Source of the DNA: Acidimicrobiia bacterium
GTDB taxonomy: Bacteria; Actinomycetota; Acidimicrobiia; Acidimicrobiales; Ilumatobacteraceae
DNA length: 11,519 nt
NCBI GenBank assembly: GCA_030425785.1
Contig: JAUHYJ010000056.1
Location: 1 to 11,519, forward strand
Direction: 5' to 3'
Shown here piece by piece: positions 6,340-11,519 of the stretch (positions within the stretch are counted from its first letter, which is position 1; each line of letters starts with the position of its first letter). Made by a program: the position numbers and the translations under genes. The notes below the pieces were generated by a model. The model had not been told where the DNA came from and made no database searches. It saw only the letters and a program-made list of their open reading frames with translations.

Positions 6340-7704
6340 ATGCCCGACACGCAGACCGATCCGCTGACCGGCGAGACCGTCGAATTGCTCCAGACGATGA
6401 TCCGCAACGCCTGTGTGAACGACGGCTCACCCGAGTCCGGCGACGAGGTCCGCAATGCCGACACGCTGCAGCACTTCCTCGAGGGCGGCGGCCTCGACGT
6501 CGAGCGATACGAGTCGATCCCGGGCCGGGGCTCGATCGTCGCCCGCATCGAGGGCACCGACCCCGATGCGCCGTCACTGTGCCTGATGGGCCACACCGAC
6601 GTCGTGCCGGTCAGCCCCGACGGCTGGTCGAACGACCCGTTCGGCGGCGAGCTGATCCGCAACGACGACGGCGTCGACGAGATCTGGGGCCGCGGCGCGA
6701 TCGACATGCTCAACCTCACCTCGTCGATGGCGGTCGCGTTCCGCCACCTCGCCCGATCCGGCTTCCGCCCGAAGGGCGACCTGATCTACTTCGGGGTCGC
6801 CGACGAGGAGGCCGGCGGCGTCTGGGGTGCCGAGTGGATGTTCGAGCACCACCCCGACGTCATCGACGCCGACTACTGCCTGACCGAGCTCGGCGGCTGG
6901 TCGACCGTCGACGAGCACGGCCATCGCCACGTCACCGTCAACGTCGGCGAGAAGGGGCTCGCGTGGCGCCGCCTGCGCGTGACCGGCACGCCGGGCCACG
7001 GTTCGATGCCCTACGGCGCCGACAACGCACTCGTGAAGGCGGCCGAGATCGTCCGCCGCCTGTCCGAGTACCGGTCGACGCCACGCCTCGACGCGACCTG
7101 GAAGGCGTTCGTCGACACGATGCGGGCGCCCGACGAGCTCAAGGCCGCCCTGCTCGACCCCGCCACCGTCTACGACACGATCGCCGGCCTGCCGACGCCC
7201 CAGGCGCGGATGTGCCACGCCCTCAGCCACACGACGATGTCGCCGAACGTCGCACACGGTGGCCAGAAGACCAACGTCATCCCCGACGCGGTCGACGTCG
7301 AGGTCGACATCCGCACGGTGCCGGGGACGACCTACGCCGACGTCGACGCCATGCTACGCGACGCGCTGGGCGACCTGGCCGATCACGTCGAGGTGACCGA
7401 CCTCCAGGTCGGCGACCCGACCGAGTGCGGCACCGACAACGAGCTGTGGGACATCATCTCGAACCGCACCCAGATCGCATACCCGGGTGCGTCCATCGTC
7501 CCCGGGCTGATCGTCGGGGGGACCGACGCCCGCTTCTACCGTCAGCGGGGACGCGTGGCGTACGGGGCGGGCCTGTTCTCACCCGATCTCGACTTCGCGA
7601 CGTTCGGCAGCCGGTTCCACGGCCACGACGAGCGGATCGACGTCGGCAGCCTGGCCCTGGCGACCGAGTTCTGGATCGGCATCGCGCAGGATCTGCTCAC
7701 CTGA
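6340..7704 (+). CDS. M20-family zinc metallopeptidase or deacylase
   Basis: This 454-residue cytosolic enzyme shows the M20/M25/M40 co-catalytic zinc set: MGHTDVVP (H85, D87 catalytic), WGRGAIDM (bridging Asp122), DEEAGG (catalytic E156, metal E157), TELGGW (E183), and HGHDERID near the C-terminus (H427/H429). The middle lid domain begins near the GTPGHGSMPYGADNAL segment, which carries the family's dimer-domain His. The family comprises aminoacylases, dipeptidases and ArgE/DapE-type deacylases; the length and the GWS-x2-PFGGE string resemble general M20 peptidases more than DapE, but the substrate cannot be assigned. The start is fixed by the leaderless -10 box. It is convergent with the PrsW gene across only 16 bp, with no visible terminator, and no operon partner lies on its strand. 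Confidence 0.93.
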   Translation: MPDTQTDPLTGETVELLQTMIRNACVNDGSPESGDEVRNADTLQHFLEGGGLDVERYESIPGRGSIVARIEGTDPDAPSLCLMGHTDVVPVSPDGWSNDPFGGELIRNDDGVDEIWGRGAIDMLNLTSSMAVAFRHLARSGFRPKGDLIYFGVADEEAGGVWGAEWMFEHHPDVIDADYCLTELGGWSTVDEHGHRHVTVNVGEKGLAWRRLRVTGTPGHGSMPYGADNALVKAAEIVRRLSEYRSTPRLDATWKAFVDTMRAPDELKAALLDPATVYDTIAGLPTPQARMCHALSHTTMSPNVAHGGQKTNVIPDAVDVEVDIRTVPGTTYADVDAMLRDALGDLADHVEVTDLQVGDPTECGTDNELWDIISNRTQIAYPGASIVPGLIVGGTDARFYRQRGRVAYGAGLFSPDLDFATFGSRFHGHDERIDVGSLALATEFWIGIAQDLLT

Positions 7705-7720
7705 CGCCCGCACCGCCGCG

Positions 7721-8902
7721 TCAGGCCCCGCCGGCGCTGCGGCGCAGATCGGCCACGGCGCCGTGCGCCTCGTCGGCGAACACTCGGGCGAGCGCGTGGT
7801 CGACCTCGCCGGGCCGCTCGTGCAGGACGGCGAGGCGGGCGAGCGCCGCGTGCACACGGTCGAAGTCGCGTCGGGCCCGACGTGGCAGCGCCTTGCGGAC
7901 GGCGACGAGTCGTTGCCAGCTGCCGAACACCTCGGCCTCGGCCGGCGGAATCCCGTAGCGGAGCACCAGACCGCCCACGGCGTCGACGAAGCGTCGCTGC
8001 TCGCGCCGACGCGCCCGTCGCAGCCCGATCGCGACGGCGACGAAGAGGGCCACGAACAGCGCGATGCCACCGATCAGCACACCGGCGCCGATGCGTTCGT
8101 CGACCGAGTACGTGAGGTCGCCGAGCGCGAGCGTCCCGTTCCACATCGCGTGCGTCAGGATCGCGAGCGCGAGGCCCCACCACATCGCCGGCCACACGGG
8201 CCGACCGTTGAACACGGCCCGGCCGATCGCCCACCCGCTCCAGAACGTGAACAACGGATGAGCGAACGGGGTGAGGAACGCGCGCAGCACGATGGTCGCG
8301 ACGAGCGCGCCGTCGATGTCGGCCAGCCAGAAGTAGGTCATGTCCTCGACGACCGCGAACCCGAGCGCGACCCACCCGGCGTAGACGATCCCGTCACTGA
8401 TGCCGTCGACCTCGCGCCGTCGCACGGCCCACACGATCCCGAGCGCCTTGGTCGCCTCCTCGACGACCGGTGCCGAGACGACCATCGCGACGATCTCGCC
8501 GCCGAGCCACGCGGTGACGGTGTTCGCGACCCACGACACGACGATCGCGACGGTGCCGCCCCACAGCAGCGCGTGGATGCGAGACGGCCGGGGTTCGGGT
8601 TCGACGCGGTCGAGCCACGACAGGACCGGCAGCACGATCACGAGCGGGATCAGCCCCGCGACGACGGCGATCGGCGACTGGACGCCGATGAGACCGACGA
8701 TCAGGACGACGAGGACGCCACACGCCAGCACCGGTGGACTCAACCAGCCGGGCAGCCTCGGGATCCGGCCGTGCCGGCTGGTGACGATCGTGCTCCAGGC
8801 GGATCCGTCGTGCCACCGCCAGCGGCGCGCGTCGGCGGGGTCGGGTCGCCACTGGGCGACCGGGCGGATCGTCGCCGCATCGGGTGGTGGCAGGTCGCTC
8901 AT
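7721..8902 (-). CDS. PrsW-family glutamic intramembrane protease with N-terminal DUF2510-like motif
   Basis: This 393-residue protein begins with a cytosolic WRPDP...RWRWHDGSAWS motif (18-36) resembling DUF2510, then hydrophobic helices at about 53-75, 77-97, 112-132, 136-150, 170-190, 195-212, 240-257 and 272-294. The PrsW/M82 signatures are present: PVVEEATK (E148-E149), GFAVVEDMTYF (E186), FAHPLFTFWSG (H214) and THAMWN (H251, N255). PrsW proteases cut transmembrane or near-membrane anti-sigma factors and related substrates; the target here is unknown. A roughly 100-residue basic cytosolic tail (295-393) extends beyond the core. ATG 8902 follows the upstream 4Fe-4S gene's stop by three bases, so the pair is cotranscribed and probably coupled. 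It converges on the M20 gene. Confidence 0.9.
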   Translation of the reverse strand: MSDLPPPDAATIRPVAQWRPDPADARRWRWHDGSAWSTIVTSRHGRIPRLPGWLSPPVLACGVLVVLIVGLIGVQSPIAVVAGLIPLVIVLPVLSWLDRVEPEPRPSRIHALLWGGTVAIVVSWVANTVTAWLGGEIVAMVVSAPVVEEATKALGIVWAVRRREVDGISDGIVYAGWVALGFAVVEDMTYFWLADIDGALVATIVLRAFLTPFAHPLFTFWSGWAIGRAVFNGRPVWPAMWWGLALAILTHAMWNGTLALGDLTYSVDERIGAGVLIGGIALFVALFVAVAIGLRRARRREQRRFVDAVGGLVLRYGIPPAEAEVFGSWQRLVAVRKALPRRARRDFDRVHAALARLAVLHERPGEVDHALARVFADEAHGAVADLRRSAGGA

Positions 8903-8905
8903 CGA

Positions 8906-9577
8906 TCAACCACCCACGAAGGCTCGCATGTGGAATCGCATCTGTTCCGGACCGTATGCGCCGTCGGCGTTGACGGGACAGGCGCGTCGCGCCGCGCACC
9001 CGAGGTCGGAGCAGCGCGGCTCGGCACCGGATGCCACGTGCACACGACAGGAGATGTGGTCGTACGCGCCCGGCGAGAACGCGTCGACCGGGCAGGTCGA
9101 CAAGCAGGGCGCAGGGCACCCGACGCACGGCGAGCTCGCCTCGCCGGTCGGCGGCGAACCGGCGACGCGCTCGGGGAACACCAGTGCGCCGCGGTACGCG
9201 TGCCACAGGCCTTCGGTCGGGTGCACGAGCAGTCCGATCGGCGACGGCCACACGTCGGCCGCCCGCCGCGCCCACCGCAGGATCGGCGCGAACGGCTCGT
9301 CGCTCGGGTGGATGAGGACACCACCGTGGGCTGCGGCGACGGGTCGCAGCACGCGCCGGGACCACGCATCGAGCGGATCGGGCTCGTCGCGCCGGTCGGC
9401 GGTGAAGCGCTGCCACATCGCACCATCCGACCGATTGCCGACCATGATCACGCCCTGCGCCGGTCGCCCGGCCGGTAGGTCCGGAACGTGGTCGTCCGGC
9501 GTCACGTCGAACGCACCGCGGGCGACCATCCCGGCCTCGGCAACGCCCGCTGCCACGTCGTCGTAGTCGACCGCCAC
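8906..9577 (-). CDS. 4Fe-4S dicluster ferredoxin-like protein
   Basis: From GTG 9577 the protein has 223 residues. The N-terminal two thirds (about 1-147) is a soluble domain with DPLDAWSRRVLRP, HPSDEPFAP, and PIGLLVHPTEGLWHAYRGAL. The C-terminus holds eight Cys: C151, C154, C158, C162-P, then C177, C189, C194, C200-P. This looks like two 4Fe-4S sites, with one Cys spacing longer than the standard CxxCxxC. The arrangement recalls the C-terminus of epoxyqueuosine reductase QueG, but the cobalamin-binding catalytic domain is not evident, so it is not QueG. Family members are usually listed only as ferredoxin-like; the reaction is unknown. Upstream reading stays open to 10066, but a TACGTT box six bases before GTG 9577 and the start of homology favour this start. 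It is first in an operon with PrsW, three bases apart. Confidence 0.85.
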   Translation of the reverse strand: MAVDYDDVAAGVAEAGMVARGAFDVTPDDHVPDLPAGRPAQGVIMVGNRSDGAMWQRFTADRRDEPDPLDAWSRRVLRPVAAAHGGVLIHPSDEPFAPILRWARRAADVWPSPIGLLVHPTEGLWHAYRGALVFPERVAGSPPTGEASSPCVGCPAPCLSTCPVDAFSPGAYDHISCRVHVASGAEPRCSDLGCAARRACPVNADGAYGPEQMRFHMRAFVGG

Positions 9578-9583
9578 GGCCGC

Positions 9584-9589
9584 AACGTA
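9584..9589 (-). promoter_or_regulatory. Candidate -10 box (TACGTT), leaderless start of the 4Fe-4S/PrsW operon
   Basis: TACGTT on the minus strand ends six bases before GTG 9577, so the mRNA would begin at the start codon. The spacing matches the M20 and Roadblock genes in this window, and no Shine-Dalgarno is present. Confidence 0.5.
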
Positions 9590-9826
9590 GCGGCCCGAAC
9601 GGCGAGCCGGCATGCCGTCACCGCCGGCGCCTGCCGATCGGGAACCGTCGACACGGCGCTCGGTGACGGACATCGTCGTGGGCCGCGACGTCGGACACCG
9701 CCCTGGGGCGCCGGACACGATCGACCGTCCGGGCCACGTGGCGCGGCTGGTTCGCGTCGCCGCGCAGTGGCCAACGCGACGGCCGAACACGACCGGAGCC
9801 TCGCCGCTCGTGTGTCGCCGACCGGG
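9590..9826. other. Divergent intergenic region without a gene
   Basis: This stretch separates the divergent 4Fe-4S/PrsW operon from the DUF3039/Nudix operon. Several frames stay open across it, but all have the Arg/Pro/Ala composition of shadow frames and no start with a ribosome site or a recognisable product. I see no hairpin, repeat or tRNA. Apart from the two flanking -10 boxes I can assign nothing to it. Confidence 0.5.
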
Positions 9827-9832
9827 TAGCGT
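9827..9832 (+). promoter_or_regulatory. Candidate -10 box (TAGCGT), leaderless start of the DUF3039/Nudix operon
   Basis: TAGCGT ends seven bases before ATG 9840, again the leaderless spacing. The surrounding ggTAGCGT repeats the box before the ABC pair. No Shine-Dalgarno precedes the ATG. Confidence 0.5.
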
Positions 9833-9839
9833 CGCGGCC

Positions 9840-10127
9840 ATGTCGGAGCTGCAGACCCTGCCCGCCGAGACGATCCCCGACGTCGACGAGGACACCGAGA
9901 CCGGCGAACCGACCGTCGCCCACATCGTCAAGGTGGGCCCCGGCGAGTCCGCCGCCGCCAAGGTGCTCGAGGCGCGCATCAACGGCACCCCGATCGAAGC
10001 GCTGTGCGGCCACGTGTGGGTGCCGGCGCGCGATCCGCGCCAGCTCCCGATCTGCGAGGCGTGCAAGCAGATCTACGACATGTACCGGGTCTTCAACGAC
10101 GGCCTGCGGGACACTCCCGGCGACTGA
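9840..10127 (+). CDS. DUF3039 domain protein, putative zinc-binding
   Basis: This 95-residue protein has an acidic, disordered-looking N-terminus (about 1-25), then AHIVKVG, a helix with AAAKVLEARINGTPIEALCG, and the conserved end ALCGHVWVPARDP...PICEACKQIY. DUF3039 is a small actinobacterial family defined by this ALCGxVWVPxRDPxxxPxCxxC pattern. C56, C72 and C75 could bind zinc, which is inference. Function is unknown. The frame is open upstream to 9612, but the homology and the TAGCGT box seven bases upstream place the start at ATG 9840. The Nudix gene follows after eight bases on the same strand, so the two form an operon. Confidence 0.9.
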   Translation: MSELQTLPAETIPDVDEDTETGEPTVAHIVKVGPGESAAAKVLEARINGTPIEALCGHVWVPARDPRQLPICEACKQIYDMYRVFNDGLRDTPGD

Positions 10128-10135
10128 CGGCGCCC

Positions 10136-10615
10136 GTGGCCGAACTGCGCTTCCGGCAGGCGACCCGCGCCCTGCTGCTCGATCACGACGACCGGCTGCT
10201 GCTCGTGAAGTACATCTTCCCGAGCGGTGCGACCCGCTGGGGAACGCCGGGTGGCGGGCTCGACCCGGGCGAGGACCACGTCGGTGGGCTGCGCCGCGAG
10301 CTCCACGAGGAGCTCGGTCTGACCGACGTCGAGATCGGACCGGTGATCTGGCATCGCACGAACGTGTTCCCGATGATCTCGGGTCACGACGGCCAGCAGG
10401 ACCGATTCCACCTGGTGCGGGTCCCGGCGTTCGATCCGGTGCCGGGCATCGGGTGGGAGCGAATGCGGGCCGAGTTCGTCCACGAGCTGCGGTGGTGGAC
10501 GATCGACGAGATCGCGGCGTCGCCCGAGGCGTTCACCCCCACCCGGCTGGCCGATTTCGCCCGACGCCTCCTGCGCGACGGACCGCCGACCGACCCGATC
10601 GACGTCAGCGGCTGA
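10136..10615 (+). CDS. Nudix hydrolase
   Basis: This 159-residue protein contains a complete Nudix box at residues 40-62: G40-x5-E46-x7-R54-E55-L-x-E58-E59-L-G61-L62, matching GX5EX7REUXEEXGU with the Mg-binding Glu residues in place. It is preceded by the family's strand LLLVKYIF and the WGTPGGGL turn. Nudix enzymes hydrolyse nucleoside diphosphates linked to another moiety; the substrate (oxidised dNTP, ADP-ribose, NADH and so on) is not readable here. GTG 10136 is chosen because the first strand (ELRFRQATRALLL) follows at once, though no strong ribosome site is seen; coupling to DUF3039, eight bases upstream, may supply ribosomes. The frame is open upstream to 10004, but that part overlaps DUF3039. 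The stop TGA at 10613-10615 lies inside the first copy of the 46-bp tandem repeat. Confidence 0.9.
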   Translation: MAELRFRQATRALLLDHDDRLLLVKYIFPSGATRWGTPGGGLDPGEDHVGGLRRELHEELGLTDVEIGPVIWHRTNVFPMISGHDGQQDRFHLVRVPAFDPVPGIGWERMRAEFVHELRWWTIDEIAASPEAFTPTRLADFARRLLRDGPPTDPIDVSG

Positions 10616-10618
10616 CAC

Positions 10619-10654
10619 CCCGGCCAACCCACCGTCGCCGTGCGGTTCGCCGGG
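10619..10654 (+). terminator. Strong hairpin 1 after the Nudix stop
   Basis: CCCGGC pairs with GCCGGG, AACC with GGTT and CAC with GTG, giving 13 bp with one C-C mismatch and one bulged C around a seven-base loop. It starts four bases after the Nudix TGA. The position suits a terminator, but there is no T-run, so it may be a Rho-independent variant, an mRNA 3'-end stabiliser or a REP-like palindrome. Confidence 0.5.
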
Positions 10655-10664
10655 CGGCTGACAC

Positions 10665-10700
10665 CCCGGCCAACCCACCGTCGCCGTGCGGTTCGCCGGG
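10665..10700 (+). terminator. Strong hairpin 2, identical to hairpin 1
   Basis: This is the same 13-bp hairpin in the second repeat copy, 46 bp downstream. The two could act in series, or the whole could form a larger cross-pairing between copies. Its right arm lies where a -35 for the Roadblock gene would be, so folding or protein binding there could touch that promoter. Confidence 0.5.
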
Positions 10701-10715
10701 CGGTCGCCGATCGCC

Positions 10716-10721
10716 GATACT
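10716..10721 (+). promoter_or_regulatory. Candidate -10 box (GATACT), leaderless start of the Roadblock gene
   Basis: GATACT differs from a TATACT-type -10 at one base and ends six bases before GTG 10728. TTCGCC at 10692-10697, at 18-bp spacing, is a possible weak -35 and lies in the second 46-bp repeat copy. Confidence 0.45.
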
Positions 10722-10727
10722 GGTGCC

Positions 10728-11129
10728 GTGAGCGACGCACCCGCCGACACGCCCGAACCGGCCCCGATCGACGAAGCGACGATCGAACGCATCCTCGGCG
10801 AGTTCGTCGACCGTCACGCCGATGTCGATGCCGCCGTGTTCGGCTCCGCCGACGGGCACCCGATCGCTGCCGCCGGCGCCGGCGCCGAACCGGCCACGGT
10901 CGCCGCGATGGGCGCGGCAGCCGTCGGGCTCGCCGGGCAACTGCTGCGGTTCGGTGGGGACGCCGGCGGCGGTGATGCGAACGTCCGCGGGGGCGATGCG
11001 CAGGTCTGGGTGATCGACGTGCGCGGTGCCGCGACCCTGACGGTGATCGGCCGGGCGACCGCGCCCGGAGCCGTCGCCGCGGCCGCGCGAGCCCTCGGTG
11101 AACACCTCGTCACCCTGCTCCGCCCCTGA
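10728..11129 (+). CDS. Roadblock/LC7-like domain protein
   Basis: From GTG 10728 the product has 133 residues: a short acidic Pro-rich N-terminus (about 1-15), a helix IERILGEFVDRHADV, the strand-turn AAVFGSADGHPIAAAGAGAE, a long Ala-rich helix ATVAAMGAAAVGLAGQLLRFGG, then strands AQVWVIDV and ATLTVIGRA and a final helix. The order helix, 'voxSxDGxPia', helix, two strands, helix is that of Roadblock/LC7 (MglB-like) proteins. In actinobacteria such proteins often accompany small GTPases or sensor systems, but no GTPase gene is in this window, so the partner is unknown. The GTG is supported by a -10 box six bases upstream; the longer frame from 10686 would start inside the repeat. The gene is antisense to the unexpected read-through of the DnaE2 frame, which covers 10814-11129. 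Confidence 0.78.
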   Translation: MSDAPADTPEPAPIDEATIERILGEFVDRHADVDAAVFGSADGHPIAAAGAGAEPATVAAMGAAAVGLAGQLLRFGGDAGGGDANVRGGDAQVWVIDVRGAATLTVIGRATAPGAVAAAARALGEHLVTLLRP

Positions 11130-11519
11130 CTGCGGACGTCGGCGGTCATCCTGAGCGGCGTCAGGTGTTCGGCGACGATGTTGATGACACCTTCGGAGCG
11201 TTCGAGCCGGCCGCGGATGACCAGCGCCTGGGCGCTGCGGGCGATCGGCCGGAACCGGGCCCAGCACCCCTTCGACACGACGACGTTCATCAGGCCGGTC
11301 TCGTCTTCGAGCGACAGGAACATCGTGCCCTGCGCCGTCATCGGCCGCTGGCGGTGGGTCACCACACCCGCCACCAGCACCTTGCTGTCCGGGTCACGGG
11401 TCGGGAGCTGATCGGCGGGCGCCACGCCGAGCTCGTCGAGCTGGTCGCGCAGGAACCGGGTGGGGTGGCCGTCGGGCGACACGCCGGTCGACCACAGGTC
11501 GGCGATCGATTCCTCGACC
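10814..11519 (-). CDS. dnaE2: Error-prone DNA polymerase DnaE2, C-terminal end, stop apparently missing
   Basis: The frame enters from the right edge with VEESIADLWSTGVSPDGHP and FLRDQLDELGVAPADQL, then the OB-fold segment VLVAGVVTHRQRPMTAQGT and MFLSLEDETGLMNVVVSKG. It ends in recognisable homology near LTPLRMTADVRS (about 11130). This matches the C-terminus of the error-prone alpha subunit of DnaE2 type, which replaces DnaE1 at lesions and works with ImuA/ImuB in damage-induced mutagenesis. The family normally stops within about ten residues of that point, often after S-R-D-F-R. Here the frame has no stop there and runs on for about 105 low-complexity Arg/Ala/Pro/Ser codons to TGA 10814, antisense to most of the Roadblock gene. 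Either the stop was lost, a frameshift lies near 11130-11150, or the extension is real. The polymerase identity is firm; the end is not. Confidence 0.85.
   Translation of the reverse strand, partial: VEESIADLWSTGVSPDGHPTRFLRDQLDELGVAPADQLPTRDPDSKVLVAGVVTHRQRPMTAQGTMFLSLEDETGLMNVVVSKGCWARFRPIARSAQALVIRGRLERSEGVINIVAEHLTPLRMTADVRSQGRSRVTRCSPRARAAAATAPGAVARPITVRVAAPRTSITQTCASPPRTFASPPPASPPNRSSCPASPTAAAPIAATVAGSAPAPAAAIGCPSAEPNTAASTSA

Larger units (their letters stand above)
10608..10703. repeat. 46-bp tandem repeat, two exact copies plus four bases
   Basis: Bases 10608-10653 recur without a mismatch at 10654-10699, followed by the first four bases of a third copy. The first copy contains the last two sense codons and the stop of the Nudix gene; the second reaches to within about 16 bp of the Roadblock -10 box. 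Each copy includes most of a hairpin described separately. Exact identity means the duplication is recent or kept identical. A slipped-strand duplication is the simplest origin; a REP-like dispersed element is possible. Confidence 0.95.

Noticed and set aside
6579..7958. 459-codon plus-strand frame within the M20 gene
   Set aside because: An Arg/Pro-rich +1 shadow of M20; all zinc ligands are in the other frame.
7763..9478. 571-codon plus-strand frame opposite PrsW and the 4Fe-4S gene
   Set aside because: Composition is typical of an antisense shadow in GC-rich DNA. The minus-strand genes have family motifs over the whole length.
9578..10066. N-terminal extension of the 4Fe-4S protein to 10066
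   Set aside because: It would run antisense through DUF3039. A leaderless -10 box fits GTG 9577.
1..11519. CRISPR array, tRNA or rRNA genes, insertion sequence or prophage
   Set aside because: No spaced repeat array, cloverleaf, transposase, integrase or terminal inverted repeat was seen, and codon use looks uniform across the window.

Overview
The window is high-GC DNA (roughly 70% by eye) with tightly packed genes and very short intergenic gaps. The gene content is actinobacterial: DUF4031, DUF3039, a DUF2510-like N-terminus on a PrsW protease, an error-prone DnaE2 polymerase, and many TANNNT boxes 6-8 nt upstream of start codons, as in leaderless actinobacterial transcripts. An acidimicrobial (Ilumatobacter-like) lineage is my best guess, but nothing here proves it.

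Layout, left to right. (1) 1-537: the 3' part of a YceI-family gene (+). (2) 572-4194: two translationally coupled ABC exporter half-transporters (-) forming an asymmetric heterodimer. (3) 4256-4612: an ArsC/YfgD-like oxidoreductase (-) in which the catalytic Cys codon is an in-frame TGA, followed at the right distance by a bacterial SECIS-like hairpin. It looks like a selenoprotein that ordinary gene calling would cut to a 100-residue fragment without its active site. (4) 4746-6172: an unrecognised protein (+), a DUF4031 protein (-) and an HD-domain hydrolase (+), with a tail-to-tail overlap and a 25-bp divergent gap. (5) 6132-6254: a possible 40-residue single-span membrane protein (-). (6) 6340-7704: an M20 metallopeptidase (+) with a leaderless promoter. 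(7) 7721-9577: an operon (-) of a two-cluster 4Fe-4S protein and a PrsW intramembrane protease. (8) 9840-10615: a DUF3039 and Nudix hydrolase pair (+). (9) 10608-10703: a 46-bp tandem repeat whose copies each fold into a strong hairpin. (10) 10728-11129: a Roadblock/LC7 protein (+). (11) The C-terminal end of DnaE2 (-) runs in from the right edge; its frame has no stop where the family normally ends and continues antisense through the Roadblock gene.

Most genes are housekeeping or accessory genes without one shared pathway. Functional links visible from sequence are the heterodimeric exporter, the 4Fe-4S/PrsW operon and the DUF3039/Nudix pair. The observation most worth following is the probable Sec-containing ArsC-like protein. 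No Sec machinery (selA, selB, selC, selD) lies in this window, so the call depends on finding it elsewhere in the genome.
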